A stretch of 64,000 nucleotides of DNA from Uranotaenia lowii. Its lineage: Eukaryota; Arthropoda; Insecta; Diptera; Culicidae. The position numbers and the translations under genes were made by a program. Below are positions 56,001 to 64,000 of the stretch, one piece after another; the first letter of the stretch is position 1, and every line of letters begins with the position of its first letter. The notes under the pieces were generated by a model. The model was not told where the DNA came from, ran no database searches, and worked only from the letters and a program-made list of their open reading frames with translations. The stretch lies in contig NC_073693.1 of assembly GCF_029784155.1 (NCBI RefSeq), positions 157,237,519 to 157,301,518 on the forward strand. The letters are read 5' to 3'.

Positions 56001-58256
56001 TTTTTTATACCCGTTAGACCCTACCCCCCCCCCCTTAACACCTGACATCCCTGCCCGTGGCGTAGAGGGGAGCCTTCAAATCTTCTAAGTAAGCGGATAT
56101 GAGATCGAATCCCGATCACGGCATACATAGTACACTTTCTGTGGGTTGGTGGTTTTAGCATTTATCAGATGCTAGCAATCATTATTTTGAAAGATGTACG
56201 CTTAGAGTTAAGAAAAAGGGAATCTCTTCGAGGAAACATCAAGTTTCATTGAGATCCTGTTCGTGTTTGTGTTCGTTAAAAAAAAAAATTGAGACCCTCC
56301 CTTTTTAATGGCAGAATAAGAACGTAGGATGAAGGTTTTGATGTATATTTTTTTTGGCAAAGCTCGAAAACTTATCGAACAAATGGAGCCCAAGGTTCCA
56401 TGTGACGTTATTTATATACCACTTCTTGAATGGGAGGAGGGTGAGGAAAGTTCATTTTCTCGCTTGCTCGTTTTTCATAGAACTGTTACACGAGTAGGGA
56501 CATTTTAGTGGACTGAGTCGAACAAGGGTCATTTTTGAATTTATCAACTCTTGGGTCTAAAAGCTACGTTTTGATTGAAAACTTATCCGTGATTTTTTGC
56601 AGAATTGTTAACTAACGTTTGCATGAGTCAATTTGAACTTTTAAGTTTTTATGGGAAAATTGAATAGGTATATTGTTCTGCAAAATCAGCATTCGATAAG
56701 TAAATATTCAATTTTCCCCTACAAACATAAAAACACTTATTTACTCATGTAAACGTTACTTATAAACTCGACAAAAAAATGATGGATGGAAACAAAGCTT
56801 TTAACACCACAGGGTTTGAGATATTCAAAAATGACATAAAATCGACTCTGCCTAGCAGCTCCTTATAAAAGTTAGGGAGATATGTATGTATCATTTGCTA
56901 GTACACTGTGAATCATCAAAGTACTCTCTTTTTTGACTAAATGTATCAGAATGAAGAATTTTTCTATTACCTACTTATACATATTGAATCACCTATAAGG
57001 ACGTTTGTCTTCGTGAATAACGACAGCGAATTGTTTTGCGGTTTACAATTTTGTTTCCAATAATAAATAACCTACACAAATGTTAGACCTTTCAACGTCT
57101 TTCATTCTTCATTGATTAATCTAATTACCTAGCTAATATCCTCTTAGATATACCTTTGTATATGTAGAACGATGTTCCGTCAAAAAACATTACTGTCACA
57201 TAACAGTTTACAGTTGTTCAAGTTGGTATGTTCCTAAAAACTTAAGAACACTTTCTTCTGCACATACTTTTGTGCAACTTTACTCACCGGAAATCGTAGA
57301 ACTTTCCTTCGTTCGTCTAGAAGGGGTTGCCTGCCAACAAGTATTTCCCAGGACGACGTGTGACATCCAGGTAAATGCCGGTTATTAATTACGCTCAGAA
57401 GGTTTCGTAGCTTCCGCTCGCTTATAAACTGTTGACCTTCTTCTAGCGGAATATACTCCAGATAACGAATATAATCTTCAACTGTTAGCTCCGATCGGTC
57501 ACACCAATAGAAATAGCCCAGCTCCAAATTCCGCTTCCAAAACATTTTCTGATATGGTTGAATGTTTCCCATCAATCGAGATGAGATTCGTTTGCGTAGA
57601 ACTAATAGAAGTTCAGCGCTAGTAGAAAATTCGTTGTTCGTTTCAAGGCCAACAGCCGATTCCTCAATGTAAGCCATTATGTTTATCATACCACGTGAGT
57701 TGTCACTCTCAATGGCCCACACAACGTCAGCTCCATCCAACAGTCCTTTGAAATGCGATCCATGCCGCCGTCTTAGTTCAATCGAGACAAAGCAGCGATA
57801 CAACTTGAAACACAAATATCCTGCCAAAAAGATTGGCAACAGTATAGTAAATTTTATAAACGCATAAAACACGAAAAGCGACTGTCGAGTATCTTTCATA
57901 TTAGGAATTTTAGGTGAATTGTAATCTTTTGAATCCGAAATCTCATCCTTGTATCGCGACATTTTGTGGCGAAGAAACAGTATCAGCAAACTTCCAGTCA
58001 ACATGGCGAGAAAGCCGGACGAAAAAACTCTTCGAAAAAAGCTGCAAACAAATAGCACACATTCGGTTAAACGTATCGGAAAGGACTATTCTTCGTTAAT
58101 GCATTACACAAAATCACTGCCATAATCGCTGCCGTCTTCATTCATCATTATCAGGGGACCGATTGGGCGGCTTATATTCCCATGTCGAGATGCAGCCTCC
58201 CAGAAGGATCCTTGATCTGAAGCCCACTGAAACCAGGAACCGGATGCTGTCGTCAT
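50007..58256 (-). CDS. WS/DGAT-family acyltransferase paralogue B, complete
   Basis: Five exons keep one frame: 58256-58108, 58041-57288, 51190-50632, 50567-50404 and 50345-50007, giving 654 aa. ATG 58256 (MTTASGSW) has an ACAATG context. Two hydrophobic segments lie at about 58-73 and 104-125, so B has an N-terminal extension absent from A and C. GSHFKG, FWKR and WEIL blocks follow. Exon 3 opens ILFRVHHSLGDG, with HHxxxDG at 307-313. Exon 5 carries SNLPGP and VGLTLLTYGGKLQLGV, the WS/DGAT C-terminal hallmarks missing or altered in A. It probably transfers acyl groups to alcohols or diacylglycerol at a membrane. Intron 2 is 6,097 bp and full of transposons; the others are 58-66 bp. One donor is the less common GTGCGT (50631), but the phase matches the same junction in A. 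Exon assignment across the long intron rests on phase, strand and family alignment. Confidence 0.85.
52011..52316. repeat. Near-perfect hairpin with about 150-bp arms and 7-nt loop
   Basis: Arms 52011-52160 and 52168-52316 are complementary with few mismatches. The loop is CATCAGT. Each arm includes TTTATCGCCCCTGATGAAGA and its complement. It could be a foldback MITE or a recent head-to-head duplication. Being inside gene B, it would be transcribed within the intron. Confidence 0.92.
52370..52480. mobile_element. Right-end fragment related to the MITE at 3299
   Basis: A-rich tract, then a CGAAAAAG.GTACAT run and a GTAACCTG end, resemble positions 3895-4008. Confidence 0.35.
52481..54419. other. 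Intronic sequence with degenerate ~160-bp repeats
   Basis: From about 52920 to 53720 a loose pattern recurs roughly every 140-180 bp (TCGTCCATATTAACTGTT, GAGACGAAAATTCATACA, GTTTTGCAG-like strings), suggesting an old tandem array. No gene. Confidence 0.45.
54420..54481. repeat. Hairpin with 16-bp arms
   Basis: ATGGGACTGTTATGCG and CGCATAACAGTCCCAT are perfectly complementary and separated by 30 bases, possibly a very short MITE. Confidence 0.75.
54778..54866 (-). mobile_element. tRNA-derived SINE-like segment
   Basis: Minus strand: box A TGGTCGAGTGGTTAGCG and box B GGTTCGATTCCC are spaced as in a long-variable-arm tRNA, preceded by CATCTCGG and followed by CATTTCGGTATTGG. The ends do not pair as a clean acceptor stem. 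A Ser/Leu-type tRNA pseudogene is the alternative. Confidence 0.6.
55303..56034. mobile_element. piggyBac-type MITE with TTAA target
   Basis: TTAA at 55299-55302 and 56035-56038 flanks inverted ends GGGGGGGGTAGGGT and its complement ACCCTACCCCCCCCCC. 732 bp, no transposase. TTAA targets with G-rich ends are a piggyBac signature. Confidence 0.88.
56052..56180 (+). mobile_element. tRNA-derived SINE, copy 1
   Basis: Box A-like TGGCGTAGAGGGGAG at 56058, box B-like GAGATCGAATCCC at 56101, then CATACATAGTACACTTTCTG. The tail part matches 61469-61514. Confidence 0.65.
56514..56848. mobile_element. Foldback element related to 1701-2594
   Basis: Ends TGAGTCGA and TCGACTC. The arms share CATTTTTGAAT, GATTTTTTGCAGAAT, GGGAAAATTGAATA and their complements with each other and with the element at 1701. 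Confidence 0.7.
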
Positions 58257-58373
58257 TGTGTTAGAAGATTTTAGGTATTTTTTTCGGAAAAAAATATGCA
58301 AACACTTTCCACTTGAACAATTTAGTTATCAAACGGTCAACTGAGGAATGAACCTTAGAAAAAGCACTTATTT

Positions 58374-58382
58374 CTTTTTATA
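58374..58382 (-). promoter_or_regulatory. TATA box and initiator of gene B
   Basis: TATAAAAAG on the minus strand lies about 33 bp upstream of a TTCATTC initiator-like site (near 58349) and about 40 bp upstream of a TCAGT (58344-58340). The ATG follows about 84 nt after TCAGT. Confidence 0.5.
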
Positions 58383-58383
58383 C

Positions 58384-61300
58384 CAAGGTGATTGGAAATT
58401 ATGTTTTGCTTGTTTGCCAGTGCCAGAGATGTCCAAGAAATATTAATTATTTATTACTTTTAGTTTATTTTATTGTTTGATCTATTCATGTTAAAGCAGT
58501 ATTAACGGTCTGAGAATAAACCATTTTTACATTAAATTTGAAATTCTTGTTTAAAAAGTGACACCCCAATTACATCTTGTCAGTGTTCTAACGAGTGTGC
58601 ATGCATTTATTGAGTTATGAACGGTTGTTTCTAGACGTATGGCTACCTACTTTCTTCAAAGGACTTTGTTTTGGCCGACCCAACAATATGGACGTTCGAT
58701 TATAAGCTGTAGTCGCGGAAACCTAACAAGTGTAACTAACAAGTCCTAGGCCTATTTCTCAACACTACTGAAAGCGTGATTTTTGTTTGTCAAAATTTTT
58801 GCTGCTAAAATTATGACGAAAGAAGAGCACACCTTTAGTTGAATTTATGTAACGCATGTTTTCGTTTAAAACGACGTGACTCCGCACAATCTGTCTCAGC
58901 TGAACCGCGCAATCTGTGTGCGTTTTTTTGGTCAACTGAATGGATTTTAATTTACTGTCTCCGACCAGGGCGCAAGAGGCACGCAGCTGAGCCTGGAAAG
59001 AATTTTTTTTATTGGAATTTAGAGGGGAGAAGTATAGTACGACAAGTTTCATTCTTGTTGAGACCATTTGTTGAACAGGTCTACAACTGTTTTGGTGTTT
59101 ATACATTTATCAATTTATTTTTTATTCATTTATTTGTTTATTTATTCATTAAGTTTTTTTAAAGCGTCTTCGAAAGCATGCATAGTATACAGACAAGTTA
59201 TTTGAATTATCTTAAGTGCAAGTAATTCACAATTATATTGAAGTTTCAAATCCAATAGGAACGAGACGAGTGTTCTGGCGAATATGGAATGCCCGAGAAA
59301 TTGGAGAACGGTTGCCATGGACCGAGAGAATTTTAGGATTTAGGTATGTTCATCAAGTTATGTCGTGAGACGGAAAACTATGGAAAATAAATTAAAGCTA
59401 GTTGAGGTCACGGATTGTACTTTTTTTTTAGTAATGTGTAAACCGTACAAAAAAGAAATAGTCTTTCTATTGTATTAAAAAAAACTGAGCCAAGTTTCTC
59501 AATAACAAAAGTAACTTCCAGTGGAGCGCCGATTAAATTGCAGTCGAAGACATTTTAGAGTTGGTCGTAAAGAAGCTTCGGCGCCTTCATTTTCCATTCC
59601 TTATTTTTCGCACCACATACCAATACTCAGTTAATGTCACCTCCAATTTTCTCGGTGGTTTATAAAAAACATGAGAAGAAGCGTTGTTCCTCAGAGTACC
59701 CACTTAAACATCAAAAGCTATATCGAGCACAGAAGAGTAATTTAAATGGATGTTTATACAAACTTGACGATACAAAATCGAGATTTGAGTCTTGTTTTGT
59801 AAAATTGTTCACCTGCAAGCATGGCTCTTATCCAGATGACATTTCCCCATTACAGAGTAGAAAATTTGCTAAATTCTTTATTCTCCAATAGCTTTAACAT
59901 GACATAAGAGCAAGGTTTAATTTTTAGAACCATAACAAATTCATCATTTACACCATTTTACATAGCTGAAAACAAAGATTGAGAAACAATCACGGTATAT
60001 CGATTTGGAGCTGTTTTCTTTGAGTTTCTAAATACTTAAACAGAAGATTAATTGAAGGGTTAATTTAAATCTCTAGAATTCCTGAATCTGAAATCTACGA
60101 TTCTCTTTATGCTCATAGACAATTATAGTAAAAATGGCTAAAACACTATCAAATGGTTAAATTTTAAGAAAAAAAGAACATGCGAACAGTGCGAGGACCT
60201 AGTGAATTGCAATCAGGCAAAATTTCATTTGTTTTTGAGGCCAAAACAAAATTGAGAAATGTTTATAATTTTTACCCCTAGATGTATGCAGCAACATTGC
60301 CCATCTTTTGTATATAAATGTTTTTGAAAAAAAAAACGTTGAAAAAACTAGTTTAGTCCTAACAAAAAACATTGTTATTAATGTTTATGCCTTCTGTGCT
60401 AAATGGCACCATATCAATAATTTTGAAGGTGTTGAAGTACTTACCCCGAAACTCGAAATCCAGTTTTGCAACAGACATTTAATTATAGCCACCAATGTCT
60501 TTTGAGTTTACTGCAATCAATGATCATTTTTTATACTCCTAAGTAAGTGTTTTAAATCTTTTAGGTATTACGAAAAAGCAAGCCCTTCCGAAATGTTCAA
60601 TAATGAATGAAAAAAGTGATCAAAGTTCCCCCAGTTTACGGTATGTCAGCGTTAAAATTCGAAAATTTTTGAATGAAAACAGAAATTGTTTGTCAAAAAT
60701 CTAGCTATGTTAGAAAAAATTGTAACATGATGTTCAAAAAGCCATCTTTTAAGCATATATGGGTTAAAAAATAATCTCTAATAAAAACCTTTAAAATCGC
60801 ACTTGATTCGAGAATAAATGAAGTATCAAAGAAATGAAATCCTTATCGATTTAAAAAAAAATCTTTGTGAATCATAAAGCAGGTGGTTTGCATGAAAATC
60901 TTGCATTAGGATTATGTTCTTCATATAAATACATAAGTATGATAAAACCCGATAATAGCTTCTATTACTTGCTGGCATTATGTTGAAACACAATAAGTAT
61001 CCATGAAATAAATTTCTAAATGCAATTAGATTTAATAAATCTTTGAGCATGGTAACTTTAAAAGATAAAGTTTAAAAGAATTTTCTATCACAAAGAATGT
61101 TACTAGAAAATCCAAACCGAACCCCAGATTCACATAAAATCCTACAAAAAAGACTTTAACCACAATTACAAAATTAAACAGATTAAAATATGTACGAGCA
61201 CAAGGTCTCATGCAAAATTTGGGCCAGATTATACTACGGAAAGGGGTCGCCCAACAAACCTGAAGTTCGTTTGGAATTATGTGAATTTTATTCGGGGAGA

Positions 61301-61450
61301 ACAAAACATTTTTTACCAACAGTTTTGGTCTTTATCGACCGATTTTCCTATTATTTTGAGCTTTAAAAATGCTTTAGCTACTATGAGGTTTCATCTAAAG
61401 AACGCATTTCGATAAGAGCTATCATAAAAGATTTATTAAGTTTTTTTCCG
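58384..61450. other. Intergenic AT-rich stretch
   Basis: No gene, RNA or bounded repeat seen. Frames at 58765-59162 overlap on both strands without known domains. Confidence 0.4.
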
Positions 61451-61515
61451 CAGCTAAGTCTACGGTTATGAGATCGAATCCCGGTCACGGCATACATAGT
61501 ACACTTTCTGTGGGC
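61451..61515 (+). mobile_element. tRNA-derived SINE fragment, copy 2
   Basis: ATGAGATCGAATCCCGGTCA and CATACATAGTACACTTTCTG match copy 1 at 56099. The box A half is lost. Confidence 0.65.
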
Positions 61516-61530
61516 ACTTCTTTCGAAGGG

Positions 61531-61556
61531 GTGTGTGTGTGTGTGTGGGGGGGGGG
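61531..61556. repeat. (GT)n followed by G-run
   Basis: About eight GT units then ten Gs. Confidence 0.9.
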
Positions 61557-61559
61557 TTG

Positions 61560-62435
61560 TTTGTATTGAATTGATACTTTTCTGAAATTTTCAAAAAGTT
61601 TCAAAAAGAAGAGCAATAAATTACGATTTCGAAAACAAATTAGAAAAGTGGAAAAAGTCTCGCATTGTGACGTCACAGTAAATATTGCTTATATTTTGAT
61701 AACTATTGGCTTAATACAAATACTTTTGATTCCACATTGAAGCGATTTCAATTTTGAACTAAAAGTAACGACTTTTTTTTAAGTGTACCATGAACCGTAA
61801 AATTTACATAAAATATACCAAAATTACTTTGAAAAAGTTGTGACGGCACGCTGAAATGGGTCAATAACAGGTTCTTTGTAACACCTTCACACGTAAACGA
61901 ACGGTCAACATGAAGTGAAGTGAGTTTCTATCCGAGGGTTTTTCGGGTAAGAGATGTTTTGTATGAAAGTTTCGAGAAATTCACTTTTTATGGAAGGGGG
62001 TGTAGTGATTATCGTAAAATAAATATTTTTCATGAAAATGAGTAAGTATGAATTATGAGTGTAATCTCAGTTGATGATAATTCCAAAGAATGAATAAAGC
62101 TGTGTATCGTGCAAACCTTCAATCAGTCAGTTAAAACGAAACTTAACGGAAGCACAACAAAAAAGAAGACAGCTGATTAAGTGTGAACCCACGTGAGCCT
62201 GTTAACAAAACTTGAGATCAAAGGTCGCGCATTTTGAAAGTGATAAAAATTTCGGAAATTTGTATCCTAATATTTATGACAGGGGGCTCTCATACAAAAT
62301 CAACTTGAAATGAGACATAACTCGTACAATTTAAGACAATTTTCATGAAAATAAGCACGAAGAAACTAAGAGCGTGTAGATGAAGGTAAACATTTTTTAA
62401 CTATTGATTAAGTAAAAGGTAAAACGATGTCCATC
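61560..62435. other. No recognisable gene
   Basis: AT-rich spacer. Confidence 0.4.
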
Positions 62436-63515
62436 CGTCTTATTCCACCGAATGGCCAAATTAAAATAATCAGCAGCAGCAGCCTTGAATATCTGCGCTT
62501 CTAACGCCAATTCCGTCTTTTTCCATCGGAAGGCCAAATCAGAACAATCAGCAGCAGCAGCCTTAAATATCTGCGCTTCTAACGCCAATTCTGTCTTATT
62601 CCACCGGAAGGCCAAATCAAGATAATCAGCAGCAGCAGCCTTATATAATCTGCGTTTCTAAAGCCAATCCGTCTTATTCCACCGAAAGGCCAAATTAAAA
62701 CAATCTGCAGCAGCAGCCTTAAATATCTGCGCTTCGAACGCCAATTCCGTCTTACTCCACCGGAAGGCCAAATCAAAACAATCAGCAGCAGCAGCCTTAA
62801 ATATCTGCGCTTTTAACGCCAATTCAGTCTTATTCCACCGGAGAGCCAAATCAGAACAATCAGCAGCAGCAGCCTTAAATATCTGCGCTTCTAACGCCAA
62901 TTCTGTCTTATTTCACCGGAAGGCCAAATCAAGATAATCAGCAGCAGCAGCCTTAAATATCTGCGCTTCTAATGCCAATCCGTCTTATTCCACCGGAAGG
63001 CCAAATCAAAACAATCTGCAGCAGCAGCCTTGAATATCTGCGCTTCTAACACCAATTCCGTCTTTTTCCACCGGAAGGCCAAATCAGAACAATCAACAGC
63101 AGCAGCTTTGAATATCTGTGCTTCAAACGCACCTTCTTTTTCGCAACGTTTTTTTCCACTGGAAGGCCAAATCTTTTTCGCAACGTCTTATTCCACCGGA
63201 AGGCCAAATCAAAACAATCTGCAGCAGCAGCCTTAAATATATGCGCTTCTAAAGCGTCTTATTCCACCGAATGGCCAAATTAAAATAATCAGCAGCAGCA
63301 GCCTTGAATATATGCGCTTCTAACGCCAATTCCATCTTATTCCACCGGAAGGCCAAATCAAAACAATCAGCAGCAGCAGCCTTAAATATATGCGCTTCTA
63401 AAGAAAATCCGTCTTATTCCACCGAAAGGCCAAATTTAAACAATCTGCAGCAGCAGCCTTAAGTATCTGCGCTTCTAATGCCAATTCCTTCTTATTCCAC
63501 CGGATGGGCAGTGCT
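62436..63515. repeat. 78-bp minisatellite, about 14 copies
   Basis: The unit contains TATTCCACCGGAAGGCCAAA, a CAGCAGCAGCAGCC core and ATATCTGCGCTTCTAACGCC. Spacing is 78 bp in most copies, with a rearranged short copy at about 63130-63210 and 74-77 bp variants that shift frame. As 78 is divisible by three, minus-strand frames encode a 26-residue repeat (FRWNKTELALEAQIFKAAAA), but no frame stays open across the whole array and there are flanking stops. I regard it as non-coding unless transcript data show otherwise. Confidence 0.92.
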
Positions 63516-64000
63516 TTTTTTTTTTAAATATCACTAACAGAGAGTTGCATCAGTTTTTCAAAACCTCAGCACTTGGAAAAACTTGAAATTTGAAAAATTG
63601 TTAAATTAAACAAAAAAATCATTAAAATATTTGAAGCTGAATGTATCAGCCTTCAAACGCAGAATGTATTTTTAGGGTATATTTATAAACTTTTGAGTTA
63701 GTTTTACTAATGATCTTCTGAAATATTTCCTTGTTGATCAGTGCTACCTTGATGATCAAAGTAATCTCAGTTAATTCAATGAAACAAAAAAAAATCATTA
63801 TTTCTTCAGCAAAAAAAGTTATCTATGCTGACAAACACCAAATATTAAGGGAGGCTTTGACTTTGAGGTCAGTTTTCAAAGGCCTCAAAAATTCCGGCGC
63901 CGTTATTGATGATTAAAGAGAGAGCATCAGTTTTGTACATTGAGATTTAGCTTCTGATCCCAAGAACCATTCTTTTGACCTTTGTACAAAATTGGTGGCC
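63516..64000. other. No recognisable gene
   Basis: AT-rich; one 61-codon frame without known domain. Confidence 0.4.

Larger units (their letters stand above)
51191..57287 (-). other. 6.1 kb intron of gene B
   Basis: Bounded by CCG/GTGAGT at 57288 and TTATTATAG/ATT at 51190, both phase 0. It contains a long hairpin, SINEs, a piggyBac-type MITE, a foldback element and short-period repeats. I see no other gene in it. Confidence 0.75.

Noticed and set aside
58257..58301. Upstream extension of gene B by 15 codons
   Set aside because: The upstream codon is TTG, not ATG. The first in-frame ATG is at 58256 with a good context.

Overview
This is a eukaryotic, insect-like window. Its genes have short 62-72 bp GT-AG introns, TCAGT-type initiators sit upstream of start codons, and intergenic DNA is AT-rich and packed with mobile elements: tRNA-derived SINEs, an RTE-like LINE tail with a TAAG tail, and a Tc1/mariner element whose catalytic spacing reads DD37E, a class described from mosquitoes. 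A culicid (mosquito) or closely related fly is the best guess. Species cannot be fixed from sequence alone.

The only convincing host protein-coding genes are three minus-strand paralogues of the wax ester synthase/diacylglycerol acyltransferase (WS/DGAT, WSD) family. Copy A (36021-37701, four exons, 492 aa) and copy B (50007-58256, five exons, 654 aa, with a 6.1 kb intron full of transposons) can be assembled with consistent splice sites and reading phases, and both carry the family HHxxxDG motif. Copy C (7960-8550) is only the membrane-anchored N-terminal exon. Its donor site is intact, but no partner exon is visible in the remaining 7.9 kb, so it is either truncated or continues outside the window. 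Copies A and C lie about 30 kb apart across the large satellite and other repeats. Smaller, less certain loci are a decayed spliced locus at 22.3-25.05 kb, a RAD23-like XPC-binding-domain fragment at 29.3-29.6 kb, a spliced locus at 27.9-28.5 kb and an unrecognised Lys/Cys-rich 81-codon frame at 20.3 kb.

The dominant structure is a roughly 9.9 kb array of a 9-bp unit (ATTTTTGTC), 9.56-19.46 kb, that runs into a 500-bp assembly gap. Because 9 is a multiple of 3 the array opens very long frames on both strands, but these are artefacts. Variant units mark a higher-order duplication with an offset of about 4.85 kb.

From 39.3 to 47.2 kb there is a nested stack of transposons. An inverted-repeat element is split by a minus-strand LTR retrotransposon (5-bp target duplication TATGG, primer-binding site and polypurine tract visible). 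That retrotransposon itself received a terminal-inverted-repeat element and an hAT-type MITE in one LTR, and a mini-gene-bearing element plus another MITE in its interior. Related copies elsewhere in the window serve as empty sites or second copies. Other elements include a piggyBac-type MITE (TTAA), foldback elements, a near-perfect 150-bp-arm hairpin, several SINE families and minisatellites. The rest is AT-rich sequence in which I see no genes.
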